The position numbers and the translations under genes are program-made. A stretch of 64,000 nucleotides of DNA, taken from an uncultured Clostridia bacterium (lineage in GTDB: Bacteria > Bacillota > Clostridia > TANB77 > CAG-508). The notes beneath the pieces are model-generated. The model did not search any database. It saw only the letters and a list, made by a program, of their open reading frames with translations, and was not told the DNA's origin. The stretch lies in the NCBI GenBank assembly GCA_944386675.1, contig CALXBY010000001.1, positions 136,486 to 200,485 of the forward strand. Reading direction: 5' to 3'. This document shows, in pieces, positions 8,780 to 19,040 of the stretch. The stretch's first letter is position 1; each line of letters starts with the position of its first letter.

Positions 8780-8852
8780 CCTTTATTTTTTATTATATCA
8801 ATTATCCTTATTTTTAGCAATTATTTTTATTACAAATATTTAAAATAAACTA

Positions 8853-8881
8853 TGAAAAGAAGCCATTTACATGACTTCTTC
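8853..8881 (-). terminator. Terminator after the 260-aa gene
   Basis: Stem AGAAGTCAT/ATGGCTTCT with a GTAA loop and a following T-run on the minus strand, directly downstream of the stop at 8887. Confidence 0.65.
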
Positions 8882-8886
8882 TCGTT

Positions 8887-9669
8887 CTAATATAGAAAAT
8901 AGCTTGGAATCATTATATCGAGTCTTCTTATAAGTTGCCATGGTGTTGCAGGGCACCATTGTTCTGTGGGATCCTCTTTCTTTAACCACAACACAGATTC
9001 TGTATACGCTTTTGTGTACAGAATCATAATCATATGCTGCATTTCTACAGTATTGTTAATGCAAAAGGTTCTGGAAGTCTTTGTAATATAATCAAAATAA
9101 GTAATTGTATTCTCTTTAAAACTTATTTTTTTATATATCGTTCTTATATGTTCCAGTTCCTTAGCTTCCTCAGCGTCAAATCTATCTGTGAGATTTCTGT
9201 ATCCTATCTGGTCATATTTATGTCCCAATGCTTTTATTGCAACTTGGACAAATGCTTTAAAATCTATGTAAAACCTTTCTGTTTCAAATTCTTCATTTGG
9301 TTTTACATTAAGTGCCTGCTTTCTTATTATTCTTCCCATATTTAGGAGTAAAGCATCTATCTTTAGTCTATATTCCTTTTTTCGAATCCTTCGAATTATT
9401 TTTCTGCATTTATAATATAAACCAGAGTAAAAATCCATTATAGCAAGTGCATATAGCATTTCGTTTTCTTCAAATCTTCCTCCTTTAAGAATAGAGAATC
9501 CTCCTCCGCAATACATTCTTATCTTTCCGTTTGCGTCTACTTCAGGATTAATTTCAAAAGAATCTAATTGCTCTATAATCTCAAAGATTCTTTTATCTTT
9601 CCTAGCTAACTCTAATAATTCTCTCCGCATATTTTCTATACTTTTTAATAATTCTTCTGATTTTCTCAT
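8887..9669 (-). CDS. Hypothetical protein (260 aa)
   Basis: Not recognised. The N-terminus is a charged helix (ELLKSIENMRRELLELARK). A Gly-rich MYCGGGF motif follows, then a basic Arg/Lys segment (KCRKIIRRIRKKEYR). No signal peptide or membrane helix is seen. A preceding GGGGAGG site supports the ATG. One in-frame CGG (ENMRREL) places it in the class of possibly acquired genes. It stands alone between two terminators. Confidence 0.55.
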   Translation of the reverse strand: MRKSEELLKSIENMRRELLELARKDKRIFEIIEQLDSFEINPEVDANGKIRMYCGGGFSILKGGRFEENEMLYALAIMDFYSGLYYKCRKIIRRIRKKEYRLKIDALLLNMGRIIRKQALNVKPNEEFETERFYIDFKAFVQVAIKALGHKYDQIGYRNLTDRFDAEEAKELEHIRTIYKKISFKENTITYFDYITKTSRTFCINNTVEMQHMIMILYTKAYTESVLWLKKEDPTEQWCPATPWQLIRRLDIMIPSYFLY

Positions 9670-9801
9670 TCGTGTGTCCTCCCCTTAATTGTGGTTTGAG
9701 TTATTATAGTTTCATAATATAATTATATCACCCATATCAACATTATGTCAATTTCATATTCTTTTAACAAATCTATAAGAAAATTAAGAATTTATATATA
9801 A

Positions 9802-9831
9802 AAATATCTATCCTGATTAGAATAGATATTT
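9802..9831 (-). terminator. Terminator after mutS
   Basis: Stem AAATATCTAT/ATAGATATTT with a 10-base loop and a T-run on the minus strand, six bases after the mutS stop. Confidence 0.75.
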
Positions 9832-9836
9832 CTTCA

Positions 9837-12465
9837 TTATTTCATTTTTTCTTTTATTCTTACCAATGTATTTAAGGCATCAATAGGTGTTAGTTCATTT
9901 AGGTTAATCTTATCAATCTCATGGGCAATTTCAGCTAATTTAAAATTATACATATCAAATTGTCCTTCTACTTGTTTTTTGTCTTTTTTCTCTTCTTTTT
10001 TACCTGTTAGGATATTTTTTCTTTCTAAAGATTTTAGGATTTTATTTGCCTCTTCTGTAACCAGTTTCGGAACACCTGCTAATCTTGCAACATGAATACC
10101 ATAACTTTCGTCTGTTCCACCTCTTACAATCTTTCTTAAGAAGATGATGTCTTCTCCTTTTTCTTTAACAGCAATCGAATAATTTTTAACACCCTCTATT
10201 TTTTCTTCTAGCTCTGTTAATTCATGATAATGTGTAGCAAACAATGTTTTTGCTCCACATTTTTCTTTATTTGCAATATATTCTGCTACCGCCCAAGCAA
10301 TAGATAGTCCATCATAAGTTGAAGTTCCTCTTCCGATTTCGTCTAAAATCACCAAACTATTTGGAGTTGCTTCTTTTAAAATAGTTGCTACTTCCATCAT
10401 TTCTACCATAAAAGTACTTTGTCCCATACTTAAATCATCAGATGCTCCAACTCTTGTAAAGATTTTATCAACTACACCAATTTTTGCCTCTTCTGCTGGA
10501 ACAAAACTTCCCACTTGTGCCATTAGTGTAATTAAAGCAACTTGTCTCATATAGGTAGATTTACCTGCCATATTGGGTCCTGTAATAATTGATAATCTGT
10601 TTTCACCTTTATCTAGATATGTGTCATTTTCCACAAATTCTCCAGCGCCTAACATTTTTTCAATAACAGGATGTCTTCCTGCCTTTATATCAATAATTCC
10701 TGAATTATCCACTTGTGGCATACAATAATTCATATCTTCTGCTACTCCGAGCAAAAGAAGATAAAACATCTAAAGTAGCTACAAGTGTTGCTATTTTTTG
10801 TAGTCTGATAACATTTTTAGCAATTTCTTCCCTTATTTTTGTAAATAAATCATATTCTAAACTGACAACCCTTTCCTCTGCACCTAAGATTTGATTTTCT
10901 AAGTTTTTTAACTCCTCTGTAATATATCTTTCTGCATTTGTTAAGGTTTGTTTTCTTATATATCTTTCTGGAACTTGGTCTAAATTTGATTTGGTAACTT
11001 CTATGTAATATCCAAATACTTTATTAAATCCTACCTTTAAGTTTTTAATTCCTGTTTTTTCTTTTTCTTCAGCTTCTAATTGAATTATCCAATTTTTCCC
11101 CTCTGTTGTAGCTGTCTTTAATTTATCAACTTCTTCATCATATCCTAATTTTATAATTCCACCATCTTTTACAGTCATTGGTGGGTCTTCTACAATAGAT
11201 TTTTCAATCAATTCATAAATATCTTGTAACTCATCTAGATTTTCATAAATATCTTTTAACATTGGAGCTTCACAATTTTGTAAAACTTGTTTTACATCTG
11301 GCAATCTTGCTAAAGAATTTTTTAAAGTAATCATATCTCTTGCATTGGCATTTCCATACGCCATTTTCCCAGCTAGTCTTTCAATATCATATACTTTTTT
11401 TAGATTATCAATAACATCTCCTCTAAGCATAACATTATCTTTTAATTCTTTTACAGCTTGTAATCTTCTATTGATTTCTAAAGTATCAATTAGTGGATCA
11501 TTTAGCCACCTTCTTAAATGTCTTCCTCCCATAGAGGTTGAAGTTTTATCTAATACCCATAGTAAAGTACCTTTTTTAGATTTATCTCTCATTTTTTCTG
11601 TAATTTCTAGATTTCTTCTAGCATTAATATCTAAAGACATATATTTAGATATTTGATAAATTGTAATTTTATTGATATGGTCTAAACTCGTCATTTGGGT
11701 TTGTTCTATGTATTCAATTAAAGCATTAATACTTGCTACTGCAAAACTTCTTTCTTCTATATTTTCAATTGGCTTTTGATTGGTATCTACCAAGTTAAAT
11801 CGCAATTTGATAATATCTGGCTTTGTATCAAAAAATTTATCCTGAAATCTTGTGATATATGCATTAAAGCGTTCTCTAATTTTACTCATCTCTTCTGTAC
11901 AATCTGCTAAATTAGAATTAATAACTAACTCTGAAGGAGAATATCTAGCAAGTTCATCTAACAATTGTGGGAAATTGTTATTGTCCTTGATTTCTGCTGC
12001 ATAGAATTCTCCTGTTGATATATCACATACACTAATTCCGAAATAAATTCCAGATTTAAAAATAGACATGATATAATTATTTTTTCTTTCTTCAAGCATA
12101 TTACTCTCTACGATGGTACCTGGTGTAACAACTCTAATAACACCTCTTTTTACAATTCCTTTTGTTGTTTTTGGATCTTCTAATTGCTCACAAATTGCAA
12201 CTTTATATCCTTTTGCTATTAGTCTTGAAATATACATCTCAGCAGCATGATGTGGCACTCCTGCCATTGGCGCTCTTTCTTCTTGTCCACAATCCTTTCC
12301 TGTTAATGTAATTTCTAATTCTCTTGCAGCAGTAATTGCATCATCAAAGAACATTTCATAAAAGTCTCCTAGTCTGTAAAACAAGATACAATCTTTATAT
12401 TGTTCTTTGGTTTCAAGATAGCGTTGCATCATGGGTGAAAATTCTTTATCTTTATTTTCTGCCAT
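9837..12465 (-). CDS. mutS: DNA mismatch repair protein MutS, split by a +1 shift at CGG
   Basis: Recognises mismatches and starts repair. The frame from 12465 runs 572 codons to GCT (10752-10750). It then meets CGG (10749-10747), after which frame 0 stops quickly. Skipping C10749 and reading GGA as Gly gives VAEDMNYC and the rest of MutS to 9837, 875 residues in all, the normal length. Mismatch-binding GDFYEMF is in the first part. Walker [10 protein letters not shown], Walker B DEIGRGTS and the C-terminal dimerisation region are in the second. It is the last gene of a miaB-HTH-mutS operon, one base after its neighbour. It contains no other in-frame CGG. Confidence 0.92.
10746..10749 (-). 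other. +1 frameshift site GCT-C-GGA in mutS
   Basis: In-frame CGG followed by A. The P-site codon is Ala GCT, and the new frame begins with GGA (Gly). Frame 0 stops soon after, whereas the +1 frame continues as conserved MutS. Confidence 0.85.
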
Positions 12466-13410
12466 TTATTTTTCTTCTCCTTTCTTGCTTCTGTCTTCTC
12501 TTTCAATACCCTTAATAACCTCTTTTACAGCTCTTTTAAAACTCTCATCATCTTCATACTCAGGTAATAGATATTTTTCCTCCAACATTTTTATTGGCTC
12601 CATTCGCTTCTTTAGTTCCTCTGCATCAATTACTCCAGAAGAATGAGAATCTCTTAATCTACAAACACTTTCCAAAAAGTTTTGACTATTTTCTGAAATC
12701 AAAAATGGATTTTCTGTAAGAATATGCTCTGATAATGAAATATATTGATTCCCTGATTTTACTAAAAAATTATCTCCTATAATCAAATGGATTTTTACTT
12801 TTTTTATAGAATTTTTAAAAACTTCTGGAAACCTTTTTATATATACATTCGCTTGATTTTTACTTATATTATTAGACCAATTGTCAAATATATCACACAT
12901 TGGTTCTAGTTTTCTCTCTACATCATTTGTCATAAATCTTGGGTCTCTTAAAATCATATGAATAACATCTTCTTTTGTTATATATCCTTTATCCTCTGCT
13001 TCAATTCCTTCATTTCTCTTTTGGATAAACTGGAATATCTCCACTAATTTTATTGCAAATGTATCTTTTGCCATAGTTGTATGTGGATTTTTATTAATAG
13101 ATTGAAATATTGTTTCAATATCCTCATTAGTAATTCCTAATGATACCAATGTTTGTACAGCTTTTTTATAGTTTTCTTCTCCACTTTCTTTTTTGATATT
13201 TTTAATACTTTTTCGATTTCTTCTGAAATTCGTATGTAATTTTTTTTCAAATTTTTCCATTTCCTCGTCTGACAAAATTTCTAAAATTTTCTTTTTTAAT
13301 GTTTTTCTATCAACTCCTAGTTTTCTTGCCAATGAGCTAATAGATTGTCCTTTCATAATTTTATTTTTGCAATCAATTAATCTATCATTATTTAACTCTA
13401 CTTTATCCAT
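12466..13410 (-). CDS. HTH-domain protein of unknown function
   Basis: 314 residues, starting at ATG 13410 after a GAAGGGA site rather than the TTG five codons earlier. The N-terminus holds a helix-turn-helix (KNKIMKGQSISSLARKLGVDRKTLKKKI) like resolvase or Psq-type domains. The rest is helical, with repeated LGITNEDIETIF and PEVFKNSIKKVKIHL segments faintly reminiscent of mTERF-like repeats. It lies between miaB and mutS and abuts mutS, so it is co-transcribed with them. Function unknown. Confidence 0.7.
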   Translation of the reverse strand: MDKVELNNDRLIDCKNKIMKGQSISSLARKLGVDRKTLKKKILEILSDEEMEKFEKKLHTNFRRNRKSIKNIKKESGEENYKKAVQTLVSLGITNEDIETIFQSINKNPHTTMAKDTFAIKLVEIFQFIQKRNEGIEAEDKGYITKEDVIHMILRDPRFMTNDVERKLEPMCDIFDNWSNNISKNQANVYIKRFPEVFKNSIKKVKIHLIIGDNFLVKSGNQYISLSEHILTENPFLISENSQNFLESVCRLRDSHSSGVIDAEELKKRMEPIKMLEEKYLLPEYEDDESFKRAVKEVIKGIEREDRSKKGEEK

Positions 13411-13450
13411 ATAACGTCCCTTCAAAATCTTCTTTTCATTTTATTCTATA

Positions 13451-14872
13451 TCATTCATGTGTTAGAATTCCTTTTAAATACCACATATGTTCTGATACAA
13501 TTTTTAAATCTATTATTTGGTTAATTAATTTTTTATCTCCTTCAAATATAACGACTTTATTACTATCCGTTCTTCCTGTTAGCATGTCTTCATTATTTTT
13601 ACTTGTTCCTTCTACTAATACTTTTTGAATTGTTCCTACATATTTTTGGTTATTTTCTTCTATTTGACTTTCAACCAATGCTTTTAATCTATCAAAACGT
13701 TTATGTTTTATTTCTTCTGGAATTTGATTTTCCATTTTGTCACCTGGTGTTCCTACTCTTCTTGAGTAAATAAACATATATACTTGTTCAAATTTTACTT
13801 TTTTTACAACATCTAAAGTATCTTCAAATTCTTCCTCTGTTTCTCCTGGAAATCCAACAATAATATCTGTTGATAATGTTAAATTTGGTATTTGGGCTTT
13901 CATTTTATCTACTAAATTTAGATATTGCTCTTTTGTATATCTTCGATTCATTTCTTTTAATACTTTTGTATTTCCAGATTGCAAAGGTAAATGTATTAAT
14001 TTACATACTTTATCACAATCACGAATTGCTTCAATTACATCATCTGTAAAATCTTTTGGATGTGGTGAAACAAATCGAATTCTTTCAATTCCTTCTATTT
14101 TATTGATTGCTCTTAATAAAGTTGCAAAAGAATTAACACCTTGATATTCTTCAAATGATTTTCCTTTTTCTTTTTCTACACGCAAATAAGAATTTACATT
14201 TTGACCTAATAAGGTAATTTCTTTATAACCTTTTTTTGCTAATTCTTCTACTTCTTTTATAATCTCTTTTGGCTCTCTACTTCTTTCTCTTCCTCTTACA
14301 TATGGTACAATGCAATATGTACAAAAATTATTGCAACCATTCATAATGGTAACAGATGCTTTTATATCACTATCTCTTTTTATAGGAAGATTTTCATAAA
14401 TTTCTCCATCAATATCTAAAATATCTTCTTGCTTTTTCTTTTCTACTAAAGCTTTATATAAGTCTTCTGGGAAACGATATAAAGTATGAGTTCCAAATAT
14501 AACATCTACAAAAGGATAACTTTCTTTTATTTTGTCAGTTATATGTTTTTCTTGCATCATACAACCACCAATGGCAATAATTGTTCCTTTTTCTTCCTTT
14601 ACTCTTTTTAGTTCTCCTAATTTTCCAAATAATTTATCTTCTGCATTTTCTCTTACACAGCAAGTATTAAATAAGTTTATGTCCGCTTCTTGAAAATTAT
14701 CTGTTTTTACATATCCCATGTTTTCTAACATACCACAAAGTTTTTCAGAATCATTTTCATTTAATTGACACCCCATTGTTAAAATATGATATTTTAATGT
14801 TTTTCCCTTATTTATTTCCTTTATCTTCTCTATATAGACTTCTTGTTTTTTCACTTCATTTATTGTATCCAC
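13451..14872 (-). CDS. miaB: tRNA-2-methylthio-N6-dimethylallyladenosine synthase MiaB
   Basis: Radical-SAM enzyme that adds a methylthio group to i6A37 of tRNAs. The protein is 473 residues. The UPF0004 domain carries three cluster cysteines (MGCQLNENDSE, NTCCVRENAE, GGCMMQ). The radical-SAM core has CNNFCTYCIVPYVRGRERS, and a TRAM-like domain ends the protein. Start is GTG at 14872, eight bases after GGAGG. First gene of the operon with the HTH protein and mutS. Confidence 0.96.
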   Translation of the reverse strand: MDTINEVKKQEVYIEKIKEINKGKTLKYHILTMGCQLNENDSEKLCGMLENMGYVKTDNFQEADINLFNTCCVRENAEDKLFGKLGELKRVKEEKGTIIAIGGCMMQEKHITDKIKESYPFVDVIFGTHTLYRFPEDLYKALVEKKKQEDILDIDGEIYENLPIKRDSDIKASVTIMNGCNNFCTYCIVPYVRGRERSREPKEIIKEVEELAKKGYKEITLLGQNVNSYLRVEKEKGKSFEEYQGVNSFATLLRAINKIEGIERIRFVSPHPKDFTDDVIEAIRDCDKVCKLIHLPLQSGNTKVLKEMNRRYTKEQYLNLVDKMKAQIPNLTLSTDIIVGFPGETEEEFEDTLDVVKKVKFEQVYMFIYSRRVGTPGDKMENQIPEEIKHKRFDRLKALVESQIEENNQKYVGTIQKVLVEGTSKNNEDMLTGRTDSNKVVIFEGDKKLINQIIDLKIVSEHMWYLKGILTHE

Positions 14873-14895
14873 AGTTATACCTCCATCATTTGCAT

Positions 14896-14924
14896 ATTTT
14901 ATTATATTTTGACGATTTTTGCAA
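14896..14924 (-). promoter_or_regulatory. Promoter of the miaB-mutS operon
   Basis: -35 TTGCAA (14924-14919), 17-base spacer and -10 TAAAAT (14901-14896), about 20 bases upstream of the miaB start. Confidence 0.6.
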
Positions 14925-15007
14925 GAAATTTGTCAGTAAAATCTTTTTTCATACTTTTTTTATGATATAATATATATGATACTATTTTTAGGAGGATTTT
15001 TAATAAT

Positions 15008-15676
15008 ATGAGAGATTTTGATTCTTTATTAAAAACAAACTTTTCAAAAAGAAGAGGTTATTCAAACGTAAAGGAAATATATAAACAAGCAAAAAGTACA
15101 AATCACATTGTTTCTTTAAAAGAATTACAGACATTAAATATAAATGATTTAGTAAGTAGAAATGTAAAAAATAAACTTGATACAGATTTACTATCTTTAT
15201 GGGGAATGCTTGATATGAAATCTTATATTGACGCAATATTTGGAAATACCATAAATCCTTACTTCTTGAATACCAAAGAGGTAATTCCTATAAAAGATTT
15301 GCCAGAATATACATATCTTCCTGACCAAGCAAGATTTTTAAATTTGATTGATATAAAATATATCAAAGGTTTCACATTAGAAGGTGTTTCATTTACTAAT
15401 ATATTTTTAGCAACTTATGAAATTTTAGATAGAAATGATGAATTTAGGCCATATGTAGCCCTTTTAACTTTAAATGACAATAATGAATTTGTTGAATTTG
15501 GATATGGTTATGATACAAATGATAATGGAAATGTAGAATTATTTATCTCTTCATATAACTATCTAGTATATTTAACTTCCAAAGGAACACTCCATTCTCC
15601 TTTATCTGGAAAAATGGCAAAATTAAAAGTTGCTAATATCTTAAGCAATGAAGAAATCTCTAAATTATATAAATAA
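15008..15676 (+). CDS. Hypothetical protein (222 aa)
   Basis: Not recognised. It has a good AGGAGG site before the ATG and is followed by a strong terminator, so it is a single-gene unit. Soluble, with no signal peptide. The C-terminal half (VALLTLNDNNEFVEFGYGYDTNDNGNVELFIS) looks like beta-strands. Confidence 0.6.
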   Translation: MRDFDSLLKTNFSKRRGYSNVKEIYKQAKSTNHIVSLKELQTLNINDLVSRNVKNKLDTDLLSLWGMLDMKSYIDAIFGNTINPYFLNTKEVIPIKDLPEYTYLPDQARFLNLIDIKYIKGFTLEGVSFTNIFLATYEILDRNDEFRPYVALLTLNDNNEFVEFGYGYDTNDNGNVELFISSYNYLVYLTSKGTLHSPLSGKMAKLKVANILSNEEISKLYK

Positions 15677-15680
15677 ATTT

Positions 15681-15717
15681 AGAAGCCGCCCCAACATCCT
15701 TGGGGCAGCTTCTTTTT
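15681..15717 (+). terminator. Strong terminator between convergent genes
   Basis: Stem AGAAGC-GCCCCA / TGGGGC-GCTTCT with one internal mismatch, then TTTTTT. It closes the 15008 gene and lies just beyond the stop of the convergent DHH gene. Confidence 0.88.
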
Positions 15718-15719
15718 TC

Positions 15720-16622
15720 TTATAAAAACAGTTTCTCAATTTTGGGCATAATATTTGTACCGCGTGACAATATTCCATCACTTTCCATCAGGGCTGTTTT
15801 ACCTTCAGTAATTCGATATTCATATGTCTGATTTGACTGACATTCGAATATGATAAATACCCACATTTTTATGGATTCTGCTTTAACTTCTTTTCTGATT
15901 TCTTCTATCCATTCTGATATCTGTTTTTTATTCGGCATTCCATATACTTGAATATATGATGACTTTATTTTATTTCCACTATAGTCATAATATTTGTATC
16001 CGTTACTGATAATTTCCTGGATAGAGTACTTATCAATCGGCGTCAAGCACAAGCAATATTTCTCCAATTGTTCATAATCAATTTCATACTGCTTAGCAAT
16101 CTTTTTTGCTTCAATCACTTCCTCTGAAACTGTTTTTCCACTTCTAAATGAAACCGTATCAATCATCATGGAAGCAATAATCATTCTTGCCTCTAATTTT
16201 GATATTTCATATCCGGCTTCTTGCATTAATTCATATACCATATAAGATGTTGAGCAAGCAATTCTAGAATACAAAAATGGATAATTCTTGCCTCCCTTAT
16301 TTGGATGATGATCAATACAAGCTACGACTTCTCCTAAGTGCTTTGTTTCATAATGATCCTCCAAAATCAAATTTCTAAAAGAATCTTCTTTTCCCACATA
16401 ATAATCTTTCATACTTATGTTAAAAAGTTCTTTTACGATTTGGTATGAATCATTTTCTTTTACTTCTTCTAGAATGATGAATTCATTTGGAATTTCTAAA
16501 AAGTTTAACAAATTTGATAATAAGATTCCCGACAAAAAGGCATCTACATCAATATTATCATGCCCAATGATGAAAACCTTTTCTTCTTGTTTTAAAACTT
16601 CTAGTAGCTCTTTAATCCGCAT
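15720..16622 (-). CDS. DHH-family phosphoesterase
   Basis: 300 residues with the family motifs GHDNIDVDAFLSG and CIDHHPN, the metal-binding DHH signature shared by Mn-dependent pyrophosphatases, RecJ and nanoRNases. The C-terminus lacks the usual DHHA1 GGGH motif. It abuts the upstream NMN adenylyltransferase-Nudix fusion and is surely co-transcribed, so a nucleotide or pyrophosphate substrate in NAD metabolism is plausible. Codon 2 is CGG, and base composition is richer in GC than in flanking genes, suggesting transfer. Confidence 0.8.
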   Translation of the reverse strand: MRIKELLEVLKQEEKVFIIGHDNIDVDAFLSGILLSNLLNFLEIPNEFIILEEVKENDSYQIVKELFNISMKDYYVGKEDSFRNLILEDHYETKHLGEVVACIDHHPNKGGKNYPFLYSRIACSTSYMVYELMQEAGYEISKLEARMIIASMMIDTVSFRSGKTVSEEVIEAKKIAKQYEIDYEQLEKYCLCLTPIDKYSIQEIISNGYKYYDYSGNKIKSSYIQVYGMPNKKQISEWIEEIRKEVKAESIKMWVFIIFECQSNQTYEYRITEGKTALMESDGILSRGTNIMPKIEKLFL

Positions 16623-18323
16623 TTAAATTTCTTTCCTTTCTTTTTCTTCAATAATTTCCAATGCTTTTTCAACAGCTGCTTCTGAGCCTATTACTTTCAC
16701 ATATTTAGCGCCATTAGCTTTTAAATATGCTTCTAGTCTTTCTCCAAAAGCTTTGCTTTCCTCTTCATCTTCGATTCGGCCATCTTCTTCAAATTTCACA
16801 TTTTGTGTATCTCTTTCAATCAATATGGTAAATTGATTGATTTTTCCTGTAAGATACCATGCTAAATCTTCAATAACCTTTTCGCCTGAAGAGTGTAATG
16901 CAGAAATTTCTAAGCCAGCATCTGAGATGATATAATCTACTTTTCCCAATAAGTCATATATTTTCTTGTACTGTTCTGCTACAATATATGACTGATTTGG
17001 TATATATTTTTCTAATAAATCACTATATACCAAATTTTTAGTAAACTCATCGACATACTCTACAGAGCAGCCCTTTTTCTTTAACATATATGATGTGCCT
17101 AAAGCTGCTGTACTCTTTCCTGCTCCCGGCGCTCCGACAAAGGAAATTACAAAGGTATCTTTATGTTTTTCAAGCTTTGGAATATCCTTTTGTAAATCCG
17201 GATAAGCTTCTAACATATTGATTGCCTTTTTTAACATATCTTTTTGCTGATATGCTAAACTTTTCTTGGAAATTCTTTCGATGTCATAAAATTTAACATC
17301 TGTTAAACCTCTATGTGGATTAATGAGTCTTTTGTATTCTTCCAAATCACCTTCTACAAAAGTTGCAAAACACTGTGAAGACCCGCCTCTTGTTCCATTT
17401 AGTTTTTCATCCTCAGTACCATAAATTCCAACAATATGCATCTGTTCGAGACTATTTTCCTGTAATCCTTTAAAACGAACAATTGCCGGCTCCAAGCTGT
17501 TATCTATAATTTCAATCTGTAACCCAGTTTCATCATAGAACTTTCTCACAGCCGCATGAATTGCAGTTTCAAATAACTGGATTCCTCCACCTGGAAGTGC
17601 TAACGCCCCTGGAAAATCCTTTTTGTCCTTAGGACGCTTTCCCAGTAAAACATAAATTTTCCCATCATTTATGTTCTTAACGAGCAAAATCATGTCTACC
17701 GTTTGTCTTCCTTCGATGAAGTGAATTCCGCGTTTCTTACTAGCAGCTAAGATTTCTTTAAATGTATACCGAAATAAAATCGGCTTTATTTCCTCCGGAA
17801 TTAATCCTTCCAATTTTTCATATTCTCCATGGATAATCATATTTCTAATATCTGTCGCATGATATGGAAAATCTGAATCTTCTTCAGGATTGATAAATTC
17901 CATTCCAAAGGTTTCTCCCTTGCTTTCTAAGACATCTAATATGTCCTCCCGATTTCCGGTGCAAAAATGTGTTACATGGAATTTTTTACATACTTCCAGT
18001 ACATTCTGAATCCATTCCTCAAAAGTAGGAACATCCGGAACCGGCACAAATGTAAACCGTTCTTCTGGCACACATTCTCTTTTAAAGATAGCTCTTAACA
18101 TTTTTTCTCGTTCTGTTGCTGTAATACAATATCGTGGATCTCCTCCTTCGTAACAAGAACCAATCATGACAACCACTTTGTCATACTGGTCGCTTTTTGC
18201 CAGCCGAATTAAGAAACGTTTATGTCCCTCATGAATCGGCATCCACCGTCCTATAACGGCCACTACTTTGTTTTTAGTGCATTGATTTTCTGCACTAGAT
18301 TGACTAAATACATTTGTCTTCAT
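16623..18323 (-). CDS. NMN adenylyltransferase / Nudix / P-loop kinase fusion (NadR-like)
   Basis: 566 residues from ATG 18323, eight bases after AAGGAGG. Domain 1 (about 20-190) is a nucleotidyltransferase with GRWMPIHEGHKRF (HxGH) and the HATDIRN motif in place of ISSTxxR. Domain 2 (about 205-370) is Nudix, with the box LPGGGIQLFETAIHAAVRKF, but the REUxEE core reads RKFYDE, so it is degenerate. Domain 3 (about 395-550) is a P-loop domain with GAPGAGKST, like the NadR nicotinamide riboside kinase or AAA_28. NAD salvage and repair are likely. At least four in-frame CGG codons and higher GC mark it as foreign. Confidence 0.82.
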   Translation of the reverse strand: MKTNVFSQSSAENQCTKNKVVAVIGRWMPIHEGHKRFLIRLAKSDQYDKVVVMIGSCYEGGDPRYCITATEREKMLRAIFKRECVPEERFTFVPVPDVPTFEEWIQNVLEVCKKFHVTHFCTGNREDILDVLESKGETFGMEFINPEEDSDFPYHATDIRNMIIHGEYEKLEGLIPEEIKPILFRYTFKEILAASKKRGIHFIEGRQTVDMILLVKNINDGKIYVLLGKRPKDKKDFPGALALPGGGIQLFETAIHAAVRKFYDETGLQIEIIDNSLEPAIVRFKGLQENSLEQMHIVGIYGTEDEKLNGTRGGSSQCFATFVEGDLEEYKRLINPHRGLTDVKFYDIERISKKSLAYQQKDMLKKAINMLEAYPDLQKDIPKLEKHKDTFVISFVGAPGAGKSTAALGTSYMLKKKGCSVEYVDEFTKNLVYSDLLEKYIPNQSYIVAEQYKKIYDLLGKVDYIISDAGLEISALHSSGEKVIEDLAWYLTGKINQFTILIERDTQNVKFEEDGRIEDEEESKAFGERLEAYLKANGAKYVKVIGSEAAVEKALEIIEEKERKEI

Positions 18324-18355
18324 AGTCAAATCCTCCTTGTATTTATTTGGGTAAT

Positions 18356-18384
18356 ATTATATTACGTATTTTAGGATAAATCAA
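18356..18384 (-). promoter_or_regulatory. Promoter of the NadR-like/DHH cassette
   Basis: -35 TTGATT (18384-18379), 17-base spacer, consensus -10 TATAAT (18361-18356). Immediately upstream is a perfect 6-bp hairpin AGCTAG-GAAA-CTAGCT (18384-18399) that touches the -35 and could be an operator or the end of an upstream element. Confidence 0.6.
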
Positions 18385-18458
18385 GCTAGTTTCCTAGCTC
18401 TTGTAAGAATAAAACATAAAAATAATCTATAGATAAAAATTTTTTGAATAAAAAAATA

Positions 18459-18479
18459 AAAGTAGATGTTTTCTACTTT
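18459..18479 (-). terminator. Terminator after rpmE
   Basis: Stem AAAGTAGA/TCTACTTT with a short loop, then a T-rich run on the minus strand, five bases after the rpmE stop. Confidence 0.75.
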
Positions 18480-18483
18480 CATT

Positions 18484-18684
18484 TTATGCAAGTCCGTATT
18501 TTTTCTTGAATTTATCTGCTCTACCACCAGCTGTTTCTTGTCTTAAATTTCCTGTCCAGAATGGATGACATTTAGAGCATACGTCTACTTTTATATCTTT
18601 TTTTGTTGAACCTACTTCTAAAACATTTCCACATGCACATGTGATTGTTGTTTGGTTGTAATTTGGATGTATTCCTTCTTTCAT
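18484..18684 (-). CDS. rpmE: 50S ribosomal protein bL31
   Basis: 66 residues with the typical start MKEGIHPNY and cysteines in TCACGN and CSKCHPF that bind zinc, so this is the zinc-containing paralogue. Ribosomal large-subunit protein, and a zinc reservoir in related bacteria. Confidence 0.97.
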   Translation of the reverse strand: MKEGIHPNYNQTTITCACGNVLEVGSTKKDIKVDVCSKCHPFWTGNLRQETAGGRADKFKKKYGLA

Positions 18685-18763
18685 TTATTGTTCACCTCTT
18701 TCTTAAACTCAAAATAATCTGACTGTTTTTTATCATAACATATTTTTTTATATTTTTCAAGAC

Positions 18764-18937
18764 CTAATTTGTTTTATTTTCATTTTCTTCTTGCTGTTGT
18801 TGTTCATAAACATATTGGGCAGAAGATAGCATCTCACTGTTAAGTGAAAGTTTATTGACTAATTTGCTCATTATATTGAACACACAAGCCACTATTAAAA
18901 TAAACATTCCAATTTTTTTCCAATATTTAGCAAGCAT
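18764..18937 (-). CDS. Small single-pass membrane protein (57 aa)
   Basis: Begins MLAKYWKKIGM, followed by a membrane helix FILIVACVFNIM. It ends in a Gln/Glu-rich cytoplasmic or surface tail (EQQQQEENENK). A GGGAG site precedes the ATG at 18937. Not recognised. Divergent from the VanW gene. Confidence 0.6.
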   Translation of the reverse strand: MLAKYWKKIGMFILIVACVFNIMSKLVNKLSLNSEMLSSAQYVYEQQQQEENENKTN

Positions 18938-19040
18938 ATGTTTTCTCCCTTTCTTTTATCTACATATATAATTATATATATTTTTTTGTAAATTGTCAAT
19001 AATTTTTGTGGTTTTGGTTATAATAAATTGGGTGATAAAA

